Assembly (NCBI RefSeq): GCF_026020075.1
Contig: NZ_CP102773.1
Location: forward strand, 1 to 64,000
From: Bosea sp. NBC_00550
GTDB lineage: Bacteria; Pseudomonadota; Alphaproteobacteria; Rhizobiales; Beijerinckiaceae
Reading direction: 5' to 3'
Length of the DNA: 64,000 bases
The notes under the pieces are model-generated. The model saw only the letters and a program-made list of their open reading frames with translations. It was not told the DNA's origin and made no database searches. The translations under genes were made by a program, and so were the position numbers. Positions 49,578 to 58,550 of the stretch are shown piece after piece; the stretch's first letter is position 1; each line of letters starts with the position of its first letter.

Positions 49578-50561
49578 ATGCTCGACAAAGCACTACCCAG
49601 TTCGACCGACCTCAATCGGCGGGATCTCTTGTGCGGCGGCGCCGGCATGGCGGCGATTGGCACGCTTCCACTCCAGTCCTTGGCGCAGCCCGCCACCGTT
49701 GCCCCTCACAACAGTAAAAGGAGCCGACGCATGAATTATGTCACGACGCGGGATGGCGTTGAGATTTTCTACAAGGATTGGGGCCCGAAATCGGCCCAGC
49801 CGCTGGTCTTTCACCATGGCTGGCCACTCAGCTCGGACGACTGGGACGCCCAGATGCTGTTCTTTCTGGCGCAAGGCTTCCGGGTCGTCGCTCACGACCG
49901 GCGCGGACACGGCCGTTCGAGCCAGGTCAGCGAGGGACATGACATGGACCACTACGCGGCCGACGCCGCGGCCGTCGTCGACCATCTCGACCTACGCAAT
50001 GCGGTGCATATTGGACACTCCACCGGAGGCGGCGAGGCAACGCGCTATGTCGCGCGCCATGGCAGGAGCCGTACTTCTAAGCTCGTTCTCATCGGCGCAG
50101 TCCCCCCGATCATGGTCAAGACCGAGCGGAACCCCCGCGGCCTGCCGATCGAAGTCTTCGATGGCCTTCGGAAGAGTCTCGCTGCCAATCGCAGCAAGTT
50201 CTACACCGATCTCGCAGCGGGGCCGTTCTACGGATTCAATCGCGCCGGGGTCGAGACGGATGCCAGCGTCGTCCAGAACTGGTGGCGCCAGGGCATGATG
50301 GGAGCCGCCAAGGCTCACTACGAGGGCATCAAGGCCTTCTCCGAGACCGATTTCACCGAGGATCTCAAGGTCATCGAGGCTCCGGCTCTCGTCATGCATG
50401 GCGATGATGATCAGATCGTCCCGATCGGCGACAGCGCCCCGCTTTCGGCCAAGCTCCTGAAGCGGGCGACCCTGACGATCTACAACAAGTTCCCGCACGG
50501 CATGGCGACCACCCATGCGGATACGATCAACAAGGACATCCTCGCCTTCGTCCGAGGGTGA
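49578..50561 (+). CDS. Tat-exported alpha/beta hydrolase of the haloperoxidase-like group
   Basis: 327 residues from the ATG at 49578, preceded by GGAGG. The N-terminus DLNRRDLLCGGAGMAAIGTLPLQSLAQ is a twin-arginine signal. The hydrolase reads VTTRDGVEIFYKDWGP, FHHGWPLSSDDWDAQMLFFLAQGFRVVAHDRRGHGRSS, nucleophile elbow HIGHSTGGGEATRYVARHG, acid in VMHGDDDQIVP and histidine in FPHGMATTHAD. The layout is that of cofactor-free haloperoxidases/perhydrolases, which often show esterase or lactonase activity. It ends in a perfect hairpin. Periplasmic location is expected. Confidence 0.93.
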   Translation: MLDKALPSSTDLNRRDLLCGGAGMAAIGTLPLQSLAQPATVAPHNSKRSRRMNYVTTRDGVEIFYKDWGPKSAQPLVFHHGWPLSSDDWDAQMLFFLAQGFRVVAHDRRGHGRSSQVSEGHDMDHYAADAAAVVDHLDLRNAVHIGHSTGGGEATRYVARHGRSRTSKLVLIGAVPPIMVKTERNPRGLPIEVFDGLRKSLAANRSKFYTDLAAGPFYGFNRAGVETDASVVQNWWRQGMMGAAKAHYEGIKAFSETDFTEDLKVIEAPALVMHGDDDQIVPIGDSAPLSAKLLKRATLTIYNKFPHGMATTHADTINKDILAFVRG

Positions 50562-50569
50562 CGCTCACG

Positions 50570-50598
50570 GACGAGGCGGCTGGCGAAGCCGCCTCGTC
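50570..50598 (+). terminator. Hairpin terminator after the Tat hydrolase gene
   Basis: GACGAGGCGGCT - ggcga - AGCCGCCTCGTC, a perfect 12-bp stem 8 bases after the stop; no T run follows. Confidence 0.65.
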
Positions 50599-50732
50599 AT
50601 GCTTGCAGCCCCCCGATCGGCCTCGGCGGCTCGGACGCTGGTTGGTGAGTCACCGCATACGGAAGCTGTGGCCCGCGAACCGACCGTTCGCTGCCAACTC
50701 CTGGAATCCGTCGATCGAGGACCTCGAAAGCC

Positions 50733-51386
50733 ATGTCAGAGATCCAAAAAGACCGTCAAATTCTAGCCGGCGTTGCTGTGCCGGATACCGAACTGGTGGC
50801 CAGCGCTCTCGCTTATGCCCGCCGAGCCTGCGAGCCCTACCTGTACAACCACGTTGTGCGCTCCTGGCTTTTCGCGGCTCGCCTAGGGCAGATTCGGAAT
50901 ATCCATCATGACGAGGAAGTCGTCGCTGTCGGGACGCTCCTGCACGATGTCACGCTGAACGAGTGCTTCAACGGGCCGCGCCGGTTCGAGGTCGAGGGCG
51001 CCGATCTCGCGCGAAGCTTTGCCCGAGAGAGCGGTGTCGACGAGCGTCGTGCTCAGCTGATTTGGGACAGCGTAGCCCTCAACTCAACACCGTCGATCGG
51101 CCTCTACAAGGAGGCTGAGGTTGCACTCTGCACGGCAGGCATCTGCCTCGATGTCGTCGGACTACAATACGACGCGCTCCCGCCGGACGAGGTCCAGCAG
51201 ATCCTCCTCGCCTATCCGAGACTCGGGATGAAGCGGCTGATGACGCAGTGTTTCTGCCACATCGCCAGAACCCGCCCTGAAACCACCTACGACAATTTCG
51301 TGCGTGATTTCGGCGAGCGGCTCGTCTCGGGTTACCGCGCGCCGTCATCGGTCGATTTTGTCGAGCGCGCGCCGTTCGACGAGTGA
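50733..51386 (+). CDS. HD-domain protein (cyanamide-hydratase-like)
   Basis: 217 residues. The metal-binding HD pattern is RSWLFAARLGQ with an upstream His in YNHVVRSW, then VGTLLHDVTLNE carrying the H-D pair. Later parts (FEVEGADLARSFARESG, IWDSVALNSTPSIGLYKEAEVALCTAGICLDVVG) match the small-hydrolase HD group that includes cyanamide hydratase and nucleotide phosphohydrolases. It lacks the HTH or GGDEF modules of signalling HD proteins. It sits 43 bases before NmrA copy 2, so a joint transcript is likely. Confidence 0.88.
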   Translation: MSEIQKDRQILAGVAVPDTELVASALAYARRACEPYLYNHVVRSWLFAARLGQIRNIHHDEEVVAVGTLLHDVTLNECFNGPRRFEVEGADLARSFARESGVDERRAQLIWDSVALNSTPSIGLYKEAEVALCTAGICLDVVGLQYDALPPDEVQQILLAYPRLGMKRLMTQCFCHIARTRPETTYDNFVRDFGERLVSGYRAPSSVDFVERAPFDE

Positions 51387-51428
51387 CATGCTCCCGGGCT
51401 GGGAACGAGGATATCAAGGAGACGGCGC

Positions 51429-52199
51429 ATGAAGATTGTTGTGGTAGGCGGGACCGGCATGATCGGGTCCAAGCTCGTCGATGCCTTGGCCGGCAGCAGT
51501 CTCGAAATCGAGATCGCCTCGCCCTCGCGCGGCGTCGATACGGTCACCGGAGCGGGCCTAGCCGAAGCACTGTCCGGCGCGCAGGTAGTCGTGGACGTCT
51601 CCAACTCTCCAACCTTCGATCAGGACGTCGCGCTTGCCTTCTTCCAGGCCTCCGGACGGAACCTGCTCGCTGCCGAGGAGGCCGCGGGCGTCGAGCATCA
51701 CGTCGCTCTCTCTGCCGTCGGGACCGATCGGCTGCCCGACAGAGGGTATTTCCGAGCCAAGATGATGCAGGAGGTGATCGTGAGAAGCGCAAACTTGCCC
51801 CATACGATTGTGAGGTCGACGCCCTTCTTTGAATACATCAACGGAATTGTCGAGACCGCCGCGGAAGGAGACGCGCTTCGCATTTCGCCGGCCCTGATAC
51901 AGCCCATCGCAGGCGACGATGTCGCGCTGGAGCTGCGCGATGTCGTCCTCGGGCGGGCGCAGAACCGCGAGCTGGAAATCGTGGGGCCGGATCATTTCCG
52001 TCTCGACGACCTCGCCCGGCAGATACTGGCCGCGAACGAGGATCCGCGCCCTGTCATTGCCGATCGCCAAGCGCTCTATTTCGGCGCGGTGCTGCGTGAT
52101 GACAGTCTCATTCCAAGTGGTCATCCACGCTGTGCACGGACGCGGTTCGAGGACTGGCTTCGGCTTTACGTGGCCCAGTCGCTCGCCCCAGCCAATTGA
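51429..52199 (+). CDS. NmrA-like NAD(P)-binding protein, copy 2
   Basis: 256 residues, paralogue of 41314. Shared marks: KIVVVGGTGMIGSKLVDAL, SNSPTFDQDVALAFFQASGRNLLAAEEAAGVEHHVALSAVGTDRLPDRGYFRAKMMQEVIVRSANLPHTIVRSTPFFEYINGI and QPIAGDDVALEL by position. It has lost the aspartate-rich tail of copy 1 and ends RLYVAQSLAPAN. An AGGAGACGGCGC site precedes the ATG. The two copies flank the sensor-kinase and hydrolase genes, suggesting one duplicated stress module (inference). Confidence 0.93.
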   Translation: MKIVVVGGTGMIGSKLVDALAGSSLEIEIASPSRGVDTVTGAGLAEALSGAQVVVDVSNSPTFDQDVALAFFQASGRNLLAAEEAAGVEHHVALSAVGTDRLPDRGYFRAKMMQEVIVRSANLPHTIVRSTPFFEYINGIVETAAEGDALRISPALIQPIAGDDVALELRDVVLGRAQNRELEIVGPDHFRLDDLARQILAANEDPRPVIADRQALYFGAVLRDDSLIPSGHPRCARTRFEDWLRLYVAQSLAPAN

Positions 52200-52388
52200 G
52201 GCCTGCGGCAGCACCGGCCCGCCGCTCAATCTCGATCTAAACCGCTAGGAAGCGGACGTTCCGAACGTGAGCAATGGGCCAATATCGTCGAGCCGCTCAT
52301 CCGGGCGAGTTGCGCCAGGAGCGGAAGCTGGGTATTCGACACGAGCGGACATCCTGCGCTGGTCGTACGGGGCTCCCTCAGTCCCCCG

Positions 52389-53408
52389 TCACTGTTTGCT
52401 GTCGAAGAAATTCTCGCAGGCTGTGCCGACGCGCTCGACGGAAGCGTCGTCCAGGTCGAGATGGGTCACCCAGCGCAATGTGCCGTAACGTCCGCTGACG
52501 GCGATGCCGCGGTCGCGGAGGAAGGCGGCGAAAGCGCTGGTATCAAGCGCTTTTGGTGTCATGAACACCATGTTTGTGCGCGCTGGCCCCGCGCCGAGCG
52601 CAGGAAAACGGGCCAGCACCTTCGCGAGATCAGCAGCGCGTCGGTGGTCCTCGCCGAGCCGCGCTACGTTGTGCTCCAGAGCATGGATTGCGGCCGCGGC
52701 GATCACGCCGGTCTGGCGCATGCCGCCGCCCAGCATTTTCCTGATGCGGCGGGCCTTCTCGATGAAATCCTTCGGGCCCACGAGGATGGAGCCGATCGGC
52801 GCTCCCAGTCCCTTCGACAGGCACAGGGATACCGTGTCGAACTGCCCGGCGATCCACGCCGCGTCCCGGTTGCTTGCCGCGGCGGCGTTCATCAGCCGGG
52901 CTCCGTCGAGATGGGTCGCAAGGCCACGGGAACGGGCGAGCTGGGTTGCTGCCTCCAGATAGGCATCGGGCAGGACCAGCCCGTTGAAGGTGTTCTCCAG
53001 CGCCAGCAGCCGCGTGACAGCGAAGTGGAAATCTTTCGGCTTTATCGCGTTGGCGATGGCGTCGAGAGCGATCGTCCCATCGGGCTCATTGGGGAGGGGT
53101 TGCGGCTGGATCGAGCCCAGCACAGCCGCTCCACCGCCTTCCAGCCGATAGGTATGAGCCATCTGGCCGACGAGATACTCGTCACCACGACCGCAATGGG
53201 CCATCAACCCGGCGAGATTTGCCTGGGTGCCCGTGGGGAAGAAGAGGGCGGCTTCCTTGTCCAACCGCTCCGCGGTCTTGGCTTCCAGGCGCTTGGTCGT
53301 CGGGCAATCGTCATAGACCGCGTCGCCCACGTCGGCAGCCGCCATGGCGGCGCGCATGCTTTCACCGGGGCGCGTCACCGTGTCCGAGCGGAAGTCATCT
53401 ACTATCAT
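52389..53408 (-). CDS. ltaE: Low-specificity threonine aldolase
   Basis: 339 residues from the ATG at 53408 (10 further in-frame residues upstream look non-family). PLP-dependent enzyme splitting threonine or allo-threonine into glycine and acetaldehyde. It starts DFRSDTVTRPGESMRAAMAAADVGDAVYDDCPT. The PLP lysine is K199 in SLCLSKGLGAPIGS, and the aspartate contact is in THLDGARLMNAA. GAGG lies upstream of the start. It is convergent with NmrA copy 2 and shows no sign of operon partners. Confidence 0.94.
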   Translation of the reverse strand: MIVDDFRSDTVTRPGESMRAAMAAADVGDAVYDDCPTTKRLEAKTAERLDKEAALFFPTGTQANLAGLMAHCGRGDEYLVGQMAHTYRLEGGGAAVLGSIQPQPLPNEPDGTIALDAIANAIKPKDFHFAVTRLLALENTFNGLVLPDAYLEAATQLARSRGLATHLDGARLMNAAAASNRDAAWIAGQFDTVSLCLSKGLGAPIGSILVGPKDFIEKARRIRKMLGGGMRQTGVIAAAAIHALEHNVARLGEDHRRAADLAKVLARFPALGAGPARTNMVFMTPKALDTSAFAAFLRDRGIAVSGRYGTLRWVTHLDLDDASVERVGTACENFFDSKQ

Positions 53409-53790
53409 CGATCCGATCCTCGCAGGCTGTGCGTTCACCCTATCGGGAGATCAACTGGCCCATCATGCAAAAGTGGGGCGGCGAAGATCGGAGGATGCAT
53501 CCCGGAATTCTACTTCCGGTACGGTCGCTATTGTCTGCTTCCCGGAAGGAAGAACGGCGCCTACATTCCTTGTTCGCGGCCGACGCCTTAGCAAAAACAA
53601 GGGCTTGCGCCCTTAAACGCGTTCAGGATTCGAGCTTCGCCGGAGCCATTCCGCCTGTCACTGGGAAATCCTTAAGCATGCCTTTGGGCAGTGCGCGATG
53701 ATGCCGACGCCGCTGACGTCTCCGAGCTGCCCGAAGGGGGCTTTATATTTGGCACGCGTCCTTAACACGGGCTTCGGACTTAACGGCCCG
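53409..53790. other. Gene-free interval
   Basis: No supported gene; overlapping frames lack starts and domains. Confidence 0.45.
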
Positions 53791-54096
53791 TCAGACCTTC
53801 GGGGCCGGCAGACATGTGGAATTTTCGAGGGAGACGCCGTCCTCCATCGCGCGAAGCTCGACATAGCGAAGCCGAGTGCTGGCCGTGTTTGGCAAGCCAG
53901 TCTCTGCCAGCCACACGAGAAACTCGGCTGGACGGATGGTGACTATCTCAACCGCTCGCCCCAGAGCGAGCAGTTCGCTCATCACTAATAGGGCGCGTTC
54001 AAGCCAAACTTCATAGTCGCTCGGCATCAGATCGCGGTCTTGTGCCAGCGCCCAAAGCTGCGCAAAATCCTCGGGCTCGTACCACGGCATGGCCAT
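53791..54096 (-). CDS. Small conserved protein of unknown function
   Basis: 101 residues from the ATG at 54096, preceded by GAGGCG; a GTG at 54123 overlapping the upstream stop is possible. MPWYEPEDFAQLWALAQD, SDYEVWLERALLVMSELLALGRAVEIVTIRPAEFLVWLAETGLPN is the recognisable body; similar proteins (PWY.PEDF...Y..WL..A......L...G..V..V.I.P..F..W) occur widely in Rhizobiales without known function. It is soluble and acidic. It is downstream of the truncated metal-efflux gene in the same direction. Confidence 0.75.
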   Translation of the reverse strand: MAMPWYEPEDFAQLWALAQDRDLMPSDYEVWLERALLVMSELLALGRAVEIVTIRPAEFLVWLAETGLPNTASTRLRYVELRAMEDGVSLENSTCLPAPKV

Positions 54097-54119
54097 CGTG
54101 TACGCCTCGACCGTCGGGT

Positions 54120-54728
54120 TCACTGAGTGCCGACCGTCCGCGCCCGGCGCGGAAACTGGGGATACCCACCGACCAAATTGGAGGCGGTTAGCTTGCCTCG
54201 CAGTACGGGCTCAAGGGTCTCTCGTCGGAGCAGTTGGTCGGAGTGGGGTCGCTGGAGTTGGCTTTTGCGATCTCCCACGCACAGGGCGACGACCTTCTGA
54301 TCGGGACGCTGGAACGTCCCGCAGCTCCCGTGGCATCGGCCCCCGCTGCTGAGAATGGTGCCCTGTCCAAGCTGCAGGCAGCGAGCGTGCCCATTGCGGG
54401 CCGGCAGGCGGTAAGCCCAGTCCCCGGCCGGCATTGCGGTGACAGCGCCGCTCACGCCGATCGACGCGGCAATTCGCGCGCCGACCACAGGATCGTTTCC
54501 GGCGTAGCGGTCGAGAAACAGCGTCAGCCCGGCGCCGCGCAGGACGCCAACCACTTCATATGTGTCCGAATGAAGGGCGATGCGAGGTAACCACGACGTC
54601 GTCGTAGAGGCGGCAGGGGCGCCGTGGTCATGCCCCTCATCGGCAACGAGAGGTTCCGCCAAAAGCAGCAAAGCCATCGCAAATGGCGCGATCAGGCGGC
54701 GCAGAAGGCCGCAAAAGAACGAAAACAT
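54120..54728 (-). pseudogene. Truncated periplasmic adaptor of a heavy-metal efflux system (CzcB/CusB-like N-terminus)
   Basis: Residues 1-30 are a signal sequence (RRLIAPFAMALLLLAEPLVA), then EGHDHGAPAAS and a domain SDTYEVVGVLRGAGLTLFLDRYAGNDPVVGARIA...GDWAYRLPA. This is the N-terminal beta domain that precedes the HlyD part in Rhizobiales CzcB-type adaptors (EGHDHG...S..FELVAVA.GGEL.IYLDRFA.N.PV). After about residue 112 the similarity stops and the sequence is foreign, with no barrel-sandwich hybrid or coiled coil. The gene is truncated or chimeric and cannot make a full adaptor. Confidence 0.75.
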
Positions 54729-54789
54729 GAAACGAACCCATCAACACGACATGGACGTCCCTGCGGCTCGGCGGAAAGCCGGCCGTCGG

Positions 54790-55224
54790 TCAGGCGATGT
54801 CGGAGGTTCGTGGCGGCCTTGCAGGCAAGCTTGGCATGTGCGCCAAGGCGAGGGTCTCCGGCAGCAAGAAAAGCCGGAACCGGTGTGGGATCCGTGTGGG
54901 AAGTGACGTCGCGATCGGTTCGATCACCGCGACAGTGCACATCGTACCGCAGCAAATTCGACCCAAAGCCCCGCTAGGCTGCGAGCTATTCGAGGGACTG
55001 GACATACTGATGCGGGTCATCCCGCAGACGATTGCCTCATCGACGGAAAACGAGGCGACTGCTGGGAACTGCCGTACAGCGTCCGTCGAGGTCATCGTGC
55101 CTTGAACCGGCGGCTTGGATGTCACGCCGTGCCCGGGGTGCGCAGCGGCGGGCATTGCCCAGGCGAACGCAAGCAAAGCGCCCAGCACGGCCGCCTGCAG
55201 CACCTGGGTCAATGCGTCGAACAT
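54790..55224 (-). CDS. Exported protein of a heavy-metal locus (DUF2946-like)
   Basis: 144 residues from the ATG at 55224. A signal peptide MFDALTQVLQAAVLGALLAFAWAMPAAA leads to HPGHG, then VASFSVDEAIVCGMTR, a Cys pair in GRICCGTMCTVAV and the closing LPETLALAHMPSLPARPPRTSDIA. The ending (P-L-x-R-P-P-R-x-x-x-I-A) and the CC..C cluster recall small periplasmic proteins (DUF2946 type) found beside CzcCBA genes. It lies 61 bases upstream of the truncated adaptor gene. A role in metal binding is inferred. Confidence 0.65.
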   Translation of the reverse strand: MFDALTQVLQAAVLGALLAFAWAMPAAAHPGHGVTSKPPVQGTMTSTDAVRQFPAVASFSVDEAIVCGMTRISMSSPSNSSQPSGALGRICCGTMCTVAVIEPIATSLPTRIPHRFRLFLLPETLALAHMPSLPARPPRTSDIA

Positions 55225-55812
55225 CCTCACTTTATTCAGCCGTTTCGTTGATGATAACGGACGATGGGCCTTTCCGTATGGGAAGGTCAAGGCACTCAGA
55301 GGGATCAGATTGCTTAGCGACGGACGCTTACGCTACAAAGTCCGGCGGCACCCATGGGCACCAGAGATAATAGCAGCCCTCGCAAAGCGCGACGACGGTC
55401 ACAGGCCCGGCACACTAAAATTCGACCAGGCCTTTTGTGCAGCGCGAATACAAGATGGTTGGTAAGTGGACCTTCAGCCGCCATCTGGCTGCGGGACAAA
55501 AGCCGGGATCGAGGGAAGTTGTGACGATCCGAGCGTTGACCGCTTCCCCCGGAAAAGGATGATTCCCGACCTCTCCGCCATCTCTAATCAAAGCGCTGGC
55601 GGGATGCGTCAGGAGCGCACTCTAGTTCATCGCCCGGAGCCGGACCTCCGGAATGCATCGACGCGAGTTCGGTGGGCAATTCGGTCATCTCTACTGCCGC
55701 TATTGAGCTTCCGAAACCGGCTCGCAAAGGAGGAAGCGCACGAGAGCGTTCCGGTCCGGCTGTTCTGGATGTCGAGATTTGGCAGCCCAAACCGCGGCTC
55801 TAGCGGCTCAGT
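55225..55812. other. Gene-free interval
   Basis: Open frames on the plus strand are present but show no family features and no ribosome sites. The czcC/czcA genes expected near an adaptor are absent. Confidence 0.45.
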
Positions 55813-56061
55813 TTATGGCCGGCGCGTGCGCGTCTCCTTCAGAAACCGCTGGATCGCCTTGTTCGCCATCTCCCGTGGATCGTCTGTTCCGAGCGCAACA
55901 GACGCGACGACGAATTTCATGCGCTGGCTCTGGCGCTCCTGATCTCCAGCCGGCACGCCGTGCTCAACATAGCTCCAAGCTGCTGCCCAGGCCGACTCGG
56001 CCCGCGCCATAGCGCCCGGATCTTCAAGAATGGCGAAAGGGTTCGCTTCGTTCGTTCGCAT
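55813..56061 (-). CDS. MPFSSL-family small protein, third member
   Basis: 82 residues. NPFAILEDPGAMARAESAWAAAWSYVEHGVPAGDQERQSQRMKFVVASVALGTDDPREMANKAIQRFLKE aligns with the copy at 59681: (S/I)L.DP...A.A.AA...AW...........(D/E)...R.(K/R)......AS......(D/E)D......AI.RF. The RLAYI core has become RMKFVV. It is soluble, helical and without catalytic residues. It may be a small regulator or stress protein; nothing more can be said. Confidence 0.7.
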   Translation of the reverse strand: MRTNEANPFAILEDPGAMARAESAWAAAWSYVEHGVPAGDQERQSQRMKFVVASVALGTDDPREMANKAIQRFLKETRTRRP

Positions 56062-56235
56062 CGATCACTGGCCCCCTATTCAACATGCGGGCCATATAGA
56101 AACCGCCCGCTGCACTGTCCGGGCTCCTCTACGCGCGGCTCGCGAAATGGTTCCGCTTCTAAAATTGGCTGAGAAACGGGAGCCACCGGAACCTGAAGCT
56201 TCCTGGTCGATTGAATCGCCGCAAGGAGGCCCAAA

Positions 56236-56439
56236 ATGGCAGACGACAAGAAAAATTGCGGCCCGCAAGACCGATCACTCATCAATCTGTGCGAGGACTA
56301 TGAGGCGCGTTATTGGACCGACAAGTTCGGCGTGTCCCACGCACAGCTTGAAGAAGCGGTTCGTGGAGCTGGCGCTTCTGTTAATGCTGTTGAGGCCGCG
56401 CTGCGTCGCAAGACGCTTAGTGGCGGAGCGAAGCATTGA
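56236..56439 (+). CDS. DUF3606 protein
   Basis: 67 residues with AAGGAGG upstream. DDKKNCGPQDRSLINLCEDYEARYWTDKFGVSHAQLEEAVRGAGASVNAVEAAL is the DUF3606 fold (D.. R IN..E.YE..YWT..FG...L..AV...G....V). Function unknown; common in Rhizobiales as small stress-related genes. Its TGA overlaps a TTG start of the next frame. A decayed second DUF3606 copy is at 10760. Confidence 0.93.
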   Translation: MADDKKNCGPQDRSLINLCEDYEARYWTDKFGVSHAQLEEAVRGAGASVNAVEAALRRKTLSGGAKH

Positions 56440-56459
56440 GCGCGACGCACGACACACGC

Positions 56460-56678
56460 ATGGATCCCCTAGATCCGACCACCGATGGACCCGATTTGGC
56501 GCTGCGCATGAATGCAGCTTTTCCAGGTCGCGATTGGGTTGCAATGCTGATGGAGCGTTCAGGGTATCCGCGAGATTATGTCGAGTGGCATCTTCAGGAG
56601 GAGATGGTCCCTCCGCAAGCACTGGTATCCGCTGCGAGCGAATTGTTATCAGAGGCCGGAACCTTAATGGCGCAGTGA
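56460..56678 (+). CDS. Small acidic protein of unknown function
   Basis: 72 residues from the ATG at 56460; a TTG at 56436 coupled to the DUF3606 stop is possible. The sequence has MDPLDPTTDGPDLALRMNAAFPGRDWVAMLMERSGYPRDYVEWHLQEEMVPPQALVSAASELLSEAG by segments, soluble and probably helical. I do not recognise a family. It follows DUF3606 closely and likely shares its transcript. Confidence 0.5.
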   Translation: MDPLDPTTDGPDLALRMNAAFPGRDWVAMLMERSGYPRDYVEWHLQEEMVPPQALVSAASELLSEAGTLMAQ

Positions 56679-57307
56679 GCGATACACTGGCGCTGGAACG
56701 CTGGCATCGTGCCCCTAGCCAGCAGCCTAAAGGTTTTTTTCCACGCGAAGGCCCCGAGTAGGCGGCCGATGACGCCAGAACAGAAGGCAGGTTTGGCCCG
56801 CCTGAGCTCCGCTGGCCCGACTGGCGAGAGGGGCTTTCACGGGCCGCCGCGTTGGACCATATGCATCAACCGTAGGTGACGCGACCGGGCAAACCATGTC
56901 TTGCCCCGAGCGGCGATCGGTCCGCGGGGAGATCGAGGCTGAGACTACGAAAGGCCTCTTCGCGTCCTGGGCCGAGAAGAATAACATTCTGGGGCCCGGC
57001 GCGGTCGCCTTTTCAAGCGGCCGACCGGAAGCGACCTGCCACTCCTCTGATATCAATGAGGTCCCAAAGCTAGCTCGGATCATGGAGGCTAGGGAGGTGG
57101 CCAAGTTGTTTTTTGTGTTGAAGCCGTGCAACACCTTCTGTCCCTTGTCGATGTCAGGCTTGACACGCAGCAGTCCAAAAAGACCTATTCAGCTGGAAGG
57201 GTGGCCAGCTTTATTCGCCGCATTGCGCTTGGAGCGAGCCGTCGGATCGGCTTGGAAAAATCGAATCCCGCCGTGGCACAGTGGTGGTGAGATAGGCGGA
57301 GGTTGGG
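56679..57307. other. Gene-free interval
   Basis: Long overlapping open frames on both strands lack domains and ribosome sites; I support none of them. Confidence 0.45.
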
Positions 57308-58336
57308 TTGTCGAAGACCCGAGTCGAGGCGGCAGCGCTAGTTCCCCAATTCGCCTACGGGCCCGACGCCCCTGACCCACGCGATTGGCTCGCAGCCATC
57401 ATCGATGGTTCGGACGACGCAATTGTCAGCAAGAATCTCAGTGGGATTATTCAAAGTTGGAATGGCGGCGCAACGCGCCTGTTTGGCTACAAACCCGAGG
57501 AAATCATCGGTCAATCTGTGACTGTGTTGATACCGCCGGACCGCTTGGACGAAGAACCGATCATTCTGGCTCAGATCCACGCAGGCAAGCGCGTCGATCA
57601 TTTTGAGACAAAGCGTCGCCGCAAGGATGGCTCTCTGGTCGACATTTCGCTGACCATCTCACCCATTCGCAATGAGCACGGGGACATCGTAGGCGCGTCA
57701 AAAATCGCCCGGGACATCACGGAGAGGCTGTTGGCGCAGCAGCAGCAGCAGTTGCTGATGGGTGAAATGCAACACCGGGTGAAGAACCTGTTTGCACTCG
57801 CCAACGCAATTGTCTCGCTCAGTGCTCGGTCGAACGCGGAAAAAAGTGAAGTCATTGCCAGCGTGCAAGACCGCCTTTCCTCGCTCGCACGAGCACACGA
57901 ACTTATACTGGGTGATCGATCAAGTGGGTCCGACGGGTCGCACGTCACTCTCATCACACTCATTCGAGCGATTCTTGAACCCTACTACGACGACGACCGA
58001 ATCCGCATTTCTGGTGACGATTGCCAGGTTGGCGGCAAAGCGGCCACGAATCTGGCGCTCCTGCTTCATGAGATGGCAACGAACGCTGCCAAATATGGCG
58101 CTCTGTCCGTCGAGAGGGGCCGGCTCCACGTCGAGATTTCGGCAGATGATGCGCAGGTGCGACTTTGCTGGAGAGAAAATGGCGGCCCAGTGCCCCTACT
58201 CGCAAGGCCGCCGGGCTTCGGTAGCCGGCTCGAACGCGGTCTAGCGAGTGCTCTAAACGCATCCATTGAGCGCGATTGGCAGCCGACAGGATTGGTCGCG
58301 TCAGTCGCGGTGTCAAAAGCGATGCTCGCCATCTGA
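57308..58336 (+). CDS. PAS-HWE/HisKA_2 sensor histidine kinase
   Basis: 342 residues with a TTG start and GGAGG five bases upstream. A PAS domain covers about 25-140 ([71 protein letters not shown]...[12 protein letters not shown]). The phosphoacceptor is H156 in [20 protein letters not shown], the HWE/HisKA_2 type. The ATPase shows [17 protein letters not shown] and WRENGGP. Such soluble kinases feed receivers such as PhyR in the alphaproteobacterial general stress response. A stand-alone receiver is encoded nearby at 58551, on the other strand. Confidence 0.93.
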   Translation: MSKTRVEAAALVPQFAYGPDAPDPRDWLAAIIDGSDDAIVSKNLSGIIQSWNGGATRLFGYKPEEIIGQSVTVLIPPDRLDEEPIILAQIHAGKRVDHFETKRRRKDGSLVDISLTISPIRNEHGDIVGASKIARDITERLLAQQQQQLLMGEMQHRVKNLFALANAIVSLSARSNAEKSEVIASVQDRLSSLARAHELILGDRSSGSDGSHVTLITLIRAILEPYYDDDRIRISGDDCQVGGKAATNLALLLHEMATNAAKYGALSVERGRLHVEISADDAQVRLCWRENGGPVPLLARPPGFGSRLERGLASALNASIERDWQPTGLVASVAVSKAMLAI

Positions 58337-58550
58337 CAAAACGTGGCCTCGGGCCCAGTATCATCTCCCGCCGTGGACCTAACTTTGCTGGGATCAAGGG
58401 CCGTGCCTTAAGAATGGGTGTTGCGTGGTTATGGCTAAAGCACGTCCGACTACTGGTCGGTCTTCGCAATTGGGCTGTGGTAACTGAACTGGCGGCACCG
58501 CGGTCTCTCAGACGCGGCAAGATAAACTCGACCGTCGCCAACGCCTGATC

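Noticed and set aside
49346..49717. Short frame in the AT-rich island before the Tat hydrolase
   Set aside because: Low-complexity AT-derived residues, overlaps the hydrolase start in another frame, no ribosome site.
54900..55105. Plus-strand frame opposite the DUF2946-like gene
   Set aside because: The minus-strand product has a signal peptide and family-like Cys pattern; the plus frame has neither.
57792..58244. Alternate plus-strand frame inside the PAS-HWE kinase gene
   Set aside because: The kinase frame contains PAS, H-box and ATPase motifs; the alternate frame is a shadow.
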